64,000 nucleotides of DNA. Origin: Mycobacterium sp. GTDB lineage: Bacteria > Actinomycetota > Actinomycetes > Mycobacteriales > Mycobacteriaceae. A model generated the notes under the pieces. It was not told where the DNA came from, did not search any database, and saw only the letters and a program-made list of their open reading frames with translations. Shown piece by piece: positions 1 through 7,587 of this stretch (positions within the stretch are counted from its first letter, which is position 1; each line of letters begins with the position of its first letter). Made by a program: the position numbers and the translations under genes. Location of the stretch: assembly GCA_016197405.1 (NCBI GenBank), contig JACPVR010000003.1, positions 1-64,000 of the forward strand. The letters run 5' to 3'.

Positions 1-118
1 GGTCGCACTGACGCTCAACAACCGACCCCGAAAGGTCCTCGGCTGGAAGACTCCCGCCGAAGTCTTTGCCCAACAGCTACACTCACTCCAACAACCCGGT
101 GTTGCAACGACCGATTGA
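1..118 (+). mobile_element. IS30-family transposase, C-terminal end (partial)
   Basis: An open frame enters from the left edge and stops at TGA 116-118. It reads LTLNNRPRKVLGWKTPAEVF, the characteristic C-terminal end of IS30-family DDE transposases, followed by a short Gln-rich tail. Only about 38 residues are inside the window; the catalytic domain and the other terminal repeat lie upstream. The element appears to end within about 10 bases after this stop, because sequence coding for a siderophore-interacting protein begins at about 122-135. Family assignment rests on the recognised C-terminal motif; the IS name and its inverted repeat cannot be fixed from this fragment. Confidence 0.85.
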
Positions 119-119
119 A

Positions 120-713
120 CCCGCCCTGCTGACCGAACGCCCGATCCACCCGACCATGTGGGTACGGGGCTGGTTCCCGGACGGTGAGAAGTCCCATCAA
201 CGTGGTTACACCCTGGTCGACCCCGATCCGGTGGCCCGGACCGTCGATATCGACTTCGCCATGCACGACGGCCTGGCCACCCGGTGGGCCGCCGGTGCCG
301 CGGCGGGCGATGTTCTCGAGGTGACCGTACTGGGCAGCAACTTCACGCTGCCGACGCCGGATCCGGCGGGCTACGTCTTCGTGGGGGACACCGCGTCGCT
401 GCCTGCCATCAACTCCCTGCTGGGTGCCATCGGTGACGCGCCGGCGCGGGTTTTCCTGGAAGCCGGGCACGCCGATGATCGCGAGCTGCCGGTGGCGGCG
501 GCGACCGGTGACGTGCGGATCACCTGGGTGGACCGGATCGACGGCGGCGAGGCACTGGTCAGCGCCGTCAGCTCGTCGGCGTTCGACGCCACCGATCACT
601 TCGGCTGGGTGGCGTGCGACAACCGCACCACCCGGACGGTGGCCAAGGTCCTGCGGGAGGAGTACGCGATCCCGCGCAAGTCCATCAAGGCGCAGGCCTA
701 CTGGGCCGCTTAA
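120..713 (+). pseudogene. Siderophore-interacting protein, 5'-truncated by IS insertion
   Basis: The frame from about 120 encodes ERPIHPTMWVRGWFP followed by a GYTLVDPDP motif and a C-terminal reductase-like half (FVGDTASLPAIN, GWVACDNRTTRTV), typical of the SIP/ViuB family of FAD-dependent ferric-siderophore reductases. About 195 residues remain of a family usually near 240-280. The missing part is the N-terminal FAD-binding barrel strand region. It is replaced directly by the IS30-type transposase end, so the frame has no native start; an ATG at 66 lies inside the transposase gene. The stop at 711-713 overlaps the stop of the convergent tetR gene. Probably non-functional, although a fusion transcript from the IS could produce a partial protein. 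Confidence 0.8.
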
Positions 714-1291
714 CTGCGCTTCGCCGGTGTGACGATCGGGACCAGGAACTCCTCGACCATGGCCCGTTCGTCATCGGCATCGCGGCCGGGGAAGATCAGC
801 AGCGAGGTCAGGATCCGCACCAGCCAGCGGGCTTTACGGTCGACACCGTCGGGATCGTCGGAGCCCAGCGAGGCGATGAAGGCCGCACTCATCGCTTTGA
901 TGACATCGGATTGCTCGGCGATCTCGGCGCCGATGGGCCGGTCGGCCGCGGAGAACCAGGACCGCAGTGCCGGGCTGCTGCGCACCAGGTCCAGTGACGC
1001 CAGGAATCCGGCGACGAGCTTCTCGGCCGGATCGTCGACATCGGCGAGCCGGGCGATCATCTGCTCGTGCACGGCGTAGGCCTCGCGGTGCACGAACGCG
1101 GTGTGCAGCGCCTCGCGGTTCTCGAAATACCGGTACAGGGTCGCCCTGGAACAGCCTGCGGCCTGGGCGATCTCATGCATGCCGATGGAAGCCGCGGGCG
1201 CCTTGGTGAACAGCTCGCCCGCGGCGTCGAGAATGCGGTCCACGGCGACTTCGCCGCGCCGCGATGCCAGCCAGTTGTTGCCCGCCATCAT
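710..1291 (-). CDS. TetR/AcrR-family transcriptional regulator
   Basis: A 193-residue regulator. The N-terminal helix-turn-helix (about residues 12-60) contains VDRILDAAGELF and the recognition segment IGMHEIAQAAGCSRATLYRYF; the rest is a helical ligand-binding domain of unknown ligand. The start MMAGNN is chosen because its ATG (1291-1289) overlaps the TGA of the upstream P450 gene (ATGA), so the two are translationally coupled. In Mtb a TetR gene (Rv1255c) follows cyp130 in the same way. It may therefore autoregulate the P450 operon through the imperfect palindrome over the P450 -10 box. Confidence 0.88.
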   Translation of the reverse strand: MMAGNNWLASRRGEVAVDRILDAAGELFTKAPAASIGMHEIAQAAGCSRATLYRYFENREALHTAFVHREAYAVHEQMIARLADVDDPAEKLVAGFLASLDLVRSSPALRSWFSAADRPIGAEIAEQSDVIKAMSAAFIASLGSDDPDGVDRKARWLVRILTSLLIFPGRDADDERAMVEEFLVPIVTPAKRS

Positions 1292-2526
1292 TTCACCGTG
1301 AACGGCACCGACAGCGGCCTGCGCACGTAACTGCCTCCGGCCCAGACGATTCCGCTCTCGTCGACCTCGAAATCCGGGCACCGTGACATCAGCTCGGTCA
1401 GCGCCACCCGGGACTGCATACGCGCTGCCGCCGCGCCCAGGCAGTGATGGGCACCATGGCTGAACGTCAGGATATTGCGTGGACGGCGGGTGACGTCGAG
1501 CTCGGCGGCGTCCTGGCCGTACTGTCGCTCGTCTCGGTTGCCCGAGCCGTACAGCAACAGCACGCGCCGGCCCGCCGGGATGGTGGTCTCGCCGAGGGTG
1601 ACATCGCGGGTGACGGTGCGGGCCAGTCCCTGTACCGGCGACGTCAGACGCAGCAGCTCGTCGACCGAATCCGGTATCAGATCGAGGTTTTCGGCCAGCA
1701 GCCGACGCTGATCGGGACGCTGATGCAACAGCTGTACCGATCCGCCGAGCATGCCGGTGGTGGTGTCGTTTCCGCCGGTGACCATGGTGAAGGTGAACGC
1801 CAGGATGGACAGCACACCGGCGATGTCACCGTCGGCGCCGATGCCGGCCGAAACCAGGTGTGACACCGTGTCGTCGGCGGGATCGAGCCGGCGTCGTTCG
1901 ATGAGACCGGTGAAATAGGTCATCATCTCGCCGAGTGCGTCACCGAGGGTTTCCAGCGCACCGCCCAGGCCGCCCTCGGCGGTGTTGGCCGCCACGATCG
2001 CCTCGGTCCAGTGGTCGAACTGGGCGCGGTCGGCCTCGGGTACGCCGAGATAGTGCGCGACGACCATCGAGGGCAGTGGTTTGAACAGCTCGGCGACGAT
2101 GTCGCCGCCGCCGCGTGCGCGCAACCCCTCGATGCGCCCTACGACGAATTCGCGGACCTTGGGCTCGACCGCTTCCACCTGGCGGGGGGTGAAACCCCGC
2201 GAGACCAGCTTGCGGAATTCGGTGTGCCCCGGCGGGTCCTGCATCACCATCGGCGGGTTGTCTTGCAGGCCAATCATTTCCAGTTCGCCGTAATTGACCG
2301 TCAGCCCTTGCGCCGACGAGAACGTCTCGTGGTCGCGGGCGGCGGAGAAGATGTCGGCATGCCGTGACAGCACGTAGTAGTCGTTGTCCGGGTTGGCCTC
2401 GGGAACCACATGGTGCACGGGGTCCAGGTCCCGCAGGGCCTTGTACAACGGCCAGGGCTCGGGCCAGGTGTCGGCATCGGCCAGCTGAAAGCGCGGTGGT
2501 GCTTGATGAGACACACTCGCAGTCAT
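1288..2526 (-). CDS. cyp130: Cytochrome P450 CYP130
   Basis: A 412-residue soluble P450 that closely resembles Mtb CYP130 (Rv1256c) along its whole length, for example the shared block QGLTVNYGELEMIGL. The heme-thiolate loop FSHGAHHCLGAAAAR places the axial Cys near residue 362. The I-helix oxygen-activation motif GGNDTTT is at about 251-257 and the ExxR pair at E290/R293. The enzyme needs ferredoxin and reductase partners not encoded nearby. The natural substrate is not known; the Mtb protein has been crystallised and binds azoles. The gene follows its own promoter immediately after the cupin gene and is coupled to tetR downstream. Confidence 0.93.
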   Translation of the reverse strand: MTASVSHQAPPRFQLADADTWPEPWPLYKALRDLDPVHHVVPEANPDNDYYVLSRHADIFSAARDHETFSSAQGLTVNYGELEMIGLQDNPPMVMQDPPGHTEFRKLVSRGFTPRQVEAVEPKVREFVVGRIEGLRARGGGDIVAELFKPLPSMVVAHYLGVPEADRAQFDHWTEAIVAANTAEGGLGGALETLGDALGEMMTYFTGLIERRRLDPADDTVSHLVSAGIGADGDIAGVLSILAFTFTMVTGGNDTTTGMLGGSVQLLHQRPDQRRLLAENLDLIPDSVDELLRLTSPVQGLARTVTRDVTLGETTIPAGRRVLLLYGSGNRDERQYGQDAAELDVTRRPRNILTFSHGAHHCLGAAAARMQSRVALTELMSRCPDFEVDESGIVWAGGSYVRRPLSVPFTVK

Positions 2527-2561
2527 GTCTTATTAGTACGACACCGGGTCTGATGTGTCAA
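2527..2561 (-). promoter_or_regulatory. cyp130 promoter, probably leaderless, with operator-like palindrome
   Basis: Read on the minus strand, a perfect -35 TTGACA (2561-2556) is followed by a 17-nt spacer, a -10-like TACTAA (2538-2533) and six bases before the ATG at 2526. Transcription would start at or just before the ATG. The 16-bp segment GTCGTACTAATAAGAC (2542-2527) is an imperfect palindrome (6 of 8 positions per half) over the -10 box and is a candidate TetR operator. Confidence 0.6.
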
Positions 2562-2936
2562 CTATGTGGTGGCCTCGGGCGGGTCCGGGACGAACCGGGT
2601 ATCGGCGCCGGGCTTGAACACCACATAGGCGCGTTTCCAGGGGGCGTCGTCGACCAGCCGCCATTTGTGCCCGGTACCGGTGTGGTCGACGGCCAGGAGT
2701 ACGTCACCGGGGTGGATGGTGAACGTCTCGCCGCCGACGGTCGTGAATTCAAGGACACCGGACAGCGTGATGACGTACTGCGGAATCGGGTCGTTGTGCC
2801 AGTCGAACGACGAATGTGGTTGGGTCTCTTTGAATTCGATGGACTGCGCGTCGACGAGTGCGCCGCCGGCAATGCTGCCGCGCTCGACGTGGGAGTTACC
2901 GTCGGGGCCGGTGTAGAGGCGATAGGCTCGGATCAT
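2562..2936 (-). CDS. Cupin-fold protein
   Basis: A 124-residue single-domain cupin. The two conserved cupin motifs are visible as FDWHNDPIPQYVITLSG (about 44-60) and GDVLLAVDHTGTGHKWRLV (about 77-95), which supply His residues of the type that bind a metal in the barrel. Similar small proteins are annotated only as cupin-domain proteins; the substrate is unknown. The start follows a GAGG ribosome site. It precedes cyp130 on the same strand with a 35-bp gap that holds the P450 promoter, so joint function is possible but not shown. Confidence 0.75.
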   Translation of the reverse strand: MIRAYRLYTGPDGNSHVERGSIAGGALVDAQSIEFKETQPHSSFDWHNDPIPQYVITLSGVLEFTTVGGETFTIHPGDVLLAVDHTGTGHKWRLVDDAPWKRAYVVFKPGADTRFVPDPPEATT

Positions 2937-3123
2937 CGTCTCATCCTCGCTGCTCGTCGGACCCGACGCGGGGTCGGGGGTCTACCGGAACATCGGTGCG
3001 CCCGCATGGCGTTACCTGCTGGCAGGAATGCCGGGTGGAGGTCACCGGTGCAGATATCGCTGCCCGTAGCCGCCACACTGGACATGCCGTACTGGCGGCC
3101 CACGACGACGGAAGAGGCGCGCG
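2937..3123. other. Intergenic region between divergent cupin and NmrA genes
   Basis: This 187-bp region separates two divergent genes and must hold both promoters. A purine-rich GGAAGAGG stretch precedes the ATG at 3124 and GAGGATGAGACG precedes the cupin ATG. No convincing -35/-10 pair, palindrome or RNA gene was found by eye. Confidence 0.5.
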
Positions 3124-3972
3124 ATGCAGGGACTGTATGCCGTACTGGGCGCCACCGGAGCTCAAGGCGGTGCGGTGGTGACGGCACTGCTCGAGCGCGG
3201 TGCTCAGGTCCGCGGAATCACCCGCCGCACGGACGCGCCGGCGGCCCGGGCGCTCGCTGCAGCCGGAGTGCAGGTGGTGGCCGCCGATCTCTCCGACGAG
3301 GCGTCGGTGGCCGCGGCCTTCACCGGTGTCGACGGTGCCTACGCGCTGACCACGCCATTCGAGGAAGGCCCGGCGGCCGAGGTGGCGCAGGGCGCGACGA
3401 TCATCGCTGCCGCGCTCGCCGCGCGGGTTCCGCATCTGGTGTTCTCCTCGGTGGCCGATGCCGACCGGCACACCGGGATTCCGCATTTCGACAGTAAAGC
3501 CGTCGTCGAGAAGGCGCTTGCCGATTCCGGCCTGTCGCACACCATCGTCGGCCCGACCTACTTCTACGACAACATGCTCGGTGGGATCGACGACATCAGG
3601 GCCGGGGTCTTCGAGCTTGCGCTGCCGGCCGATGTCGGACTTCAACAATTGTCGCGGCGCGATCTGGGCCGCTTCGTGGCGACCGTCCTGGCCGAGCCGG
3701 ACCGGTTCCGGGGCGCCCGCATCGACCTCGCCTCGGACGATCCGACGCCCACGCGGATGGCGGCGGTGCTCAGCGGTGCGCTGGGCAGGCCGGTGCGACT
3801 GGTGACCCGCGACCCGGCGGACATCGCCTCGGCGGATATGCGGGCGATGTTCGGGTTCCTGGCCCGCGGCGGCTACACCGTCGACATCGCCGAACTGCAC
3901 GCCCGCTACCCGCAGATCGGCTGGCAGTCCTTCGACGAGTGGGTCGGCGCCGAACTCGTCGGCGCACCGTGA
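3124..3972 (+). CDS. NmrA-like NAD(P)-binding oxidoreductase
   Basis: A 282-residue atypical short-chain dehydrogenase of the NmrA/HSCARG group. The Rossmann nucleotide-binding loop GATGAQG is at residues 9-15, followed by RGITRR for the 2'-phosphate of NADP. There is no YxxxK catalytic pair of classical SDRs, and FSSVADADRHTGIPHF matches the NmrA family. Such proteins act as NADPH-redox sensors or as reductases; the substrate is unknown. The stop is 4 bp before the next gene, a drug-exporter-like MFS, so the two probably share an mRNA. Confidence 0.8.
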   Translation: MQGLYAVLGATGAQGGAVVTALLERGAQVRGITRRTDAPAARALAAAGVQVVAADLSDEASVAAAFTGVDGAYALTTPFEEGPAAEVAQGATIIAAALAARVPHLVFSSVADADRHTGIPHFDSKAVVEKALADSGLSHTIVGPTYFYDNMLGGIDDIRAGVFELALPADVGLQQLSRRDLGRFVATVLAEPDRFRGARIDLASDDPTPTRMAAVLSGALGRPVRLVTRDPADIASADMRAMFGFLARGGYTVDIAELHARYPQIGWQSFDEWVGAELVGAP

Positions 3973-3976
3973 ACCG

Positions 3977-5566
3977 ATGACCTCTGTCGATCCGGGCGTT
4001 TCGCCCTGGGCACCGCTGCGGTCCGCGGTGTACCGCAGCCTGTTCTTCGCCCAGCTCGCTTCGAATATCGGCACGTGGATGCAAACCGTTGGTGCGCAAT
4101 GGTTCCTGGTCGACAGGCAGAGCAGTCCGACGGTCATCGCCCTGGTCCAGACCGCCAGCCTGGCTCCGACGCTGCTGCTGGCGCTTTTCGCGGGGACCAT
4201 TGCCGACGTCTTCGATCGCAGACGCGTACTGCTGTTCGCGACCGCGTACTCGGTGGTGGTGTCCGGGGTGATGACGGTGTTGGCCTGGACCCACACCCTC
4301 ACGCCCTACGGGTTGCTGGCATTGACGTTCGCAACGGGCATCGGGGCGGCGTTGGCCGCTCCCGCGTGGCAGGCCATCCAGCCCGAACTGGTACCGCGCG
4401 AACAGATTCCGGCGGCGTCGTCGTTGGGCAGCGTCACCGTCAACGGTGCGCGGGCCATCGGGCCCGCGCTGGCCGGGGTCGTGGTGGCAGCGGCCGGCCC
4501 CGGTGCGGTGTTCGCCGTCAACACCGCGTCGTTCCTGGTGGTGATCGGTGCGCTGGTCTGCTGGCGACGTACGCCCACGCAGCCCACCGCCGACCGCGAG
4601 TCGCTCGGTGGCTCCATCGCGGCCGGTATCCGCTATGTCAACTCCGCACCCATCGTGCGGAGAATCATGCTGCGGTCGGCATTGTTCGCCCTTCCTGCCT
4701 CGGCACTGTGGGCGCTGCTGCCGATCGCATCTGCTGAGCATCTCGGGTTGAGTGCGGCCGGCTACGGCGCACTGCTCGGGGTGCTGGGGGTCGGTGCGCT
4801 GGCCGGTGTGGCGGCGGTGCCCTGGCTGCGGGCGACGTTGTCGGACAACATGGTCTTGGCGTTGTCGGCACTGGTGTTCGCCGCCGGAACGGCCGCCGCG
4901 GGATACCTTCCGCTGTACCCGGCCGTGATCGCGCTGACGCTGGCCGGTACCGCCTGGATTGCGACGTTGACGACGCTTAACACCGCTGCCCAACTCTCGG
5001 TTGCGCCCTGGGCCCGGGCCCGTGCGCTTTCGGTCTATCTGCTGGTCTTCATGGGAGCGCAGGCCGGGGGATCCTTGTTGTGGGGATACCTGGCGTCTCA
5101 TGCCGGGCTCGGTGCGTCACTGGGGGTGGCGGCCGGACTGCTTGTCGCCGTTGCTGCCAGCGTGCTGCTGGTGCCGCTGCGCGCGCAGACCGGGACGCTG
5201 GATCGCGCGACGTCGTCGGCCTGGCCCACCCCCAGGTTGATGTTCGAACCCGAGCCCGACGACGGACCGGTCCTGGTAACGGTGTCCTACCGGGTGGCCG
5301 ATGATGACGTCGCGCAGTTCACCGCCGCCATGCGCGCCGTGCAGAAGTCCCGCCGGCGAACCGGTGGTTACGCCTGGCGCCTCTACCGCAGTGGTGACGA
5401 TCCGCAGGTCATGCTCGAGCAGTTCGTCGTGCCGTCCTGGGGGGAATTCCGTCGCCAGCACCGGCAACGGTGGCTCGCCTCGGATCACCACGCCATCACG
5501 GCCGCATTGGCGTTCACCGTCGACCGCCAGCCCCAGCAGCGGTTCTACTTTCAGCAGCTTCGCTGA
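3977..5566 (+). CDS. MFS exporter (EntS-type) with C-terminal soluble domain
   Basis: A 529-residue major facilitator of the MFS_3/EntS group. It begins with YRSLFFAQLASNIGTWMQTVGAQWFLVD, a hallmark of this subgroup, and has about 11-12 hydrophobic helices up to residue 410. A soluble extension of roughly 110 residues follows, beginning near FEPEPDDGPVLVTVSYRV, and resembles the antibiotic-monooxygenase-like (ABM) ferredoxin-fold domain often fused to this subgroup. Likely role: efflux of a small molecule across the inner membrane, substrate unknown. The 3' end overlaps the convergent ThrE-like gene by 16 bp. Confidence 0.85.
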   Translation: MTSVDPGVSPWAPLRSAVYRSLFFAQLASNIGTWMQTVGAQWFLVDRQSSPTVIALVQTASLAPTLLLALFAGTIADVFDRRRVLLFATAYSVVVSGVMTVLAWTHTLTPYGLLALTFATGIGAALAAPAWQAIQPELVPREQIPAASSLGSVTVNGARAIGPALAGVVVAAAGPGAVFAVNTASFLVVIGALVCWRRTPTQPTADRESLGGSIAAGIRYVNSAPIVRRIMLRSALFALPASALWALLPIASAEHLGLSAAGYGALLGVLGVGALAGVAAVPWLRATLSDNMVLALSALVFAAGTAAAGYLPLYPAVIALTLAGTAWIATLTTLNTAAQLSVAPWARARALSVYLLVFMGAQAGGSLLWGYLASHAGLGASLGVAAGLLVAVAASVLLVPLRAQTGTLDRATSSAWPTPRLMFEPEPDDGPVLVTVSYRVADDDVAQFTAAMRAVQKSRRRTGGYAWRLYRSGDDPQVMLEQFVVPSWGEFRRQHRQRWLASDHHAITAALAFTVDRQPQQRFYFQQLR

Positions 5567-6822
5567 CGGGTTCGCCGCGAGACCAGGATGTCGCGCAACC
5601 GCATGGGGATGAGCAGTCCGATGGCCATGGCGGCGATGACGCTGACGGCGAGCGCGCCCTCCGCGGCGGTCTCGGCCAGCAGTTCGGCGGAGGTGTTCGC
5701 CGGCAGCTGCAGGATGCCGCTGAGCATCCGGAACACGTACATGCCCGGTACCAGCGCCACAACGGAGGCGAATCCTATTGCCGCGAAGGGTATTCGCAGA
5801 AAGTGCGATACCGGCACCAAAATGATCCCGACCAGTAAGCACGCGAGGAATGCCGCGGTCGCCGGACCGGTGGCACCGACGCTCAGTGCCCACCAGTGCG
5901 CGCCGTGTGCGATCGTTCCGGCCAGTACCGGCCAGACCATCATGCGATAGGGCATGGAGAAGTACACCGAGTAGGACGCCGCGGCGACCGCGGCTGCCAG
6001 TACGTCGATCGGTAGCGGGGCCACCGCGACGGTGCCCGTGACGGGTAGTTCTTGACCGCCGATCCTCAGGCCCAGAATGAGGCCGGCGGCAATCGCGGTG
6101 AGAATTATTGCGCCGTAGCCTAATCGCGCCAGTCCCAGTGAAACGCGCAGCGCGATCAGATCGAGCGCGCCGTTGAGGATGTGCGGACCGGGAACCAGCA
6201 CCATCGCCGGACACACCGCGACCATGCCTGCCGCGGTGCCCAGCTGCAGGTGTGCCGCGGCCGCGCCGAGCAGGCCGGCGACCATCGCGGCGATGAACAC
6301 CTGAACCACGACGCCGATTCCGTACCGGCCCAATGTCCGGCGCAGTACTGCGCCGATGGCTGCACTGGTCGCAGACAGGACCACCGCGCGCACATCGTGC
6401 GCGCCGAAGATCACCGTCAGCGCGCCGGCCCCGGTGGCGCAGGCCAGCGTGAATGCCGCCGCATGTGACGGCGGCAGCGCCGCTGCCGCCGAGATGCCGG
6501 CCCGCACCTCGGCGAGGTCGAGGGGACCGTCCTCGGCTTGGTCGATGACACGCATCGCGCCCGCGACCCGGCGCATGTTTATGCCGGTCGGCGTGAGCGC
6601 GGAAACCCGGGCCGGCACGTCGTGGTCGGAGCTGCCCAGGATCAGTGACGCCCACGAGGGAATCAGCACACCGTGCACGCCGAGGCCGGAGTTGAGCCGG
6701 TCGACGGCGAGCAGCGTTGTGCCGGTGGATTGCCCGTTGTTCTGCAGGAGCACGGCGGCGTCGAGCACGCTGTCCAGCGGATCGGCCTGCCCGGCCGCGT
6801 CGTCGGTGTCCGGCTCCGTCAC
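5551..6822 (-). CDS. ThrE-family threonine/serine exporter-like membrane protein
   Basis: A 423-residue membrane protein. The N-terminal cytoplasmic half (about 15-150) and the membrane half (about 150-415, ten or so helices) correspond to the paired DUF1212/DUF3815 domains of Corynebacterium ThrE. Family signatures include GVLIPSWASLILG near the start and the loop CPAMVLVPGPHILNGALDL. ThrE exports L-threonine and L-serine using the proton gradient; whether this homologue uses the same substrates is inferred. It starts at GTG (6822) behind AGGGAGG and stands alone between convergent and divergent neighbours. Confidence 0.85.
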   Translation of the reverse strand: MTEPDTDDAAGQADPLDSVLDAAVLLQNNGQSTGTTLLAVDRLNSGLGVHGVLIPSWASLILGSSDHDVPARVSALTPTGINMRRVAGAMRVIDQAEDGPLDLAEVRAGISAAAALPPSHAAAFTLACATGAGALTVIFGAHDVRAVVLSATSAAIGAVLRRTLGRYGIGVVVQVFIAAMVAGLLGAAAAHLQLGTAAGMVAVCPAMVLVPGPHILNGALDLIALRVSLGLARLGYGAIILTAIAAGLILGLRIGGQELPVTGTVAVAPLPIDVLAAAVAAASYSVYFSMPYRMMVWPVLAGTIAHGAHWWALSVGATGPATAAFLACLLVGIILVPVSHFLRIPFAAIGFASVVALVPGMYVFRMLSGILQLPANTSAELLAETAAEGALAVSVIAAMAIGLLIPMRLRDILVSRRTRQRSC

Positions 6823-6963
6823 ACGAATTCCTCCCTGAAAACGGCCTCACCCTATCCGGCGCGTGCCACCGGGACCGTGCAAGCGGCGGAATACCGCAGC
6901 GCGCGGCGGCTGTTGAGTGCATAGTCTCGGTTGTCAGTCCCGATCTTTCGAAAGGACGGCGTG

Positions 6964-7587
6964 GTGAGCAAGCACTACGGCGCCATAGCGTTCACCGATG
7001 CTGTTCGCGACGTCCAGCACAGCCATGGCAGCGACGGTTTCTACAACCGCAAGCGGGTCGAGGGACGGGCGGTTCCCGGGGTCGACGCGCTGACCGACGA
7101 CGAGAAGGACTACCTCGCCGAACGTGACGGCTTCTATCTGGCGACGGTCAGCGAGACCGGCTGGCCCTATGTGCAGTTCCGGGGTGGTCCCGCGGGGTTC
7201 CTGCGGGTCGTCGACGATCACACCATCGGCTGGGCGGATTTCCGGGGCAATCTGCAGTACATCAGCACCGGGAACCTCGCCGGCTCCGACCGGGTGGCCC
7301 TGATCGCGATGGACTATGCCCACCGGCGCCGGCTCAAGATCTTCGGCCATGCCCGGGTGGTCACCGTGGAAGAGGATCCCCGACTGGTCGAGACCTTCGC
7401 CGACCCCGGCTACGACGCCGAGGTGCAACGCGTCGTGCTGGTCACGGTCGAGGCCTTCGACTGGAACTGCCCGCAGCACATCACGCAGCGGTTCAGCGCC
7501 GAGGAACTCGAACCACTACGCCGGGAACTCGAAGCCCTGCGTGCCGAGAACGCCGCACTTCGCGAAAAGCTCACGCCCGAGCAGTGA
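6964..7587 (+). CDS. Pyridoxamine 5'-phosphate oxidase-family FMN-binding protein
   Basis: About 207 residues with an FMN-binding split-barrel. TDDEKDYLAERDGFYLATVSETGWPYVQFRGG and the strand WADFRGNLQYISTGNL are typical of the group in which the flavin sits at a dimer interface. The last 30 residues (EELEPLRRELEALRAENAAL) form a predicted short coiled coil, possibly for oligomerisation. The start is set at GTG 6964, seven bases after AAAGGA (6951-6956); GTG 6961 and an upstream TTG at 6931 are alternatives. The role is unknown; relatives bind FMN, F420 or heme. Its stop abuts the convergent FAD-oxidase gene. Confidence 0.8.
   Translation: MSKHYGAIAFTDAVRDVQHSHGSDGFYNRKRVEGRAVPGVDALTDDEKDYLAERDGFYLATVSETGWPYVQFRGGPAGFLRVVDDHTIGWADFRGNLQYISTGNLAGSDRVALIAMDYAHRRRLKIFGHARVVTVEEDPRLVETFADPGYDAEVQRVVLVTVEAFDWNCPQHITQRFSAEELEPLRRELEALRAENAALREKLTPEQ

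Noticed and set aside
66..119. ATG at 66 as a native start of the SIP gene
   Set aside because: It lies inside the transposase coding end and the first ~18 residues do not match the family.
2941..4302. 453-codon minus-strand open frame across the NmrA and MFS genes
   Set aside because: It is antisense to two well-supported genes; its translation is Arg/Gly/His-rich with no domain, as expected from third-position GC bias.
6931..6953. TTGTCAGTC resembling the DNA-damage promoter box
   Set aside because: Eight bases later the sequence is TCGAAA, not TAnnnT, so the -10 part is missing.
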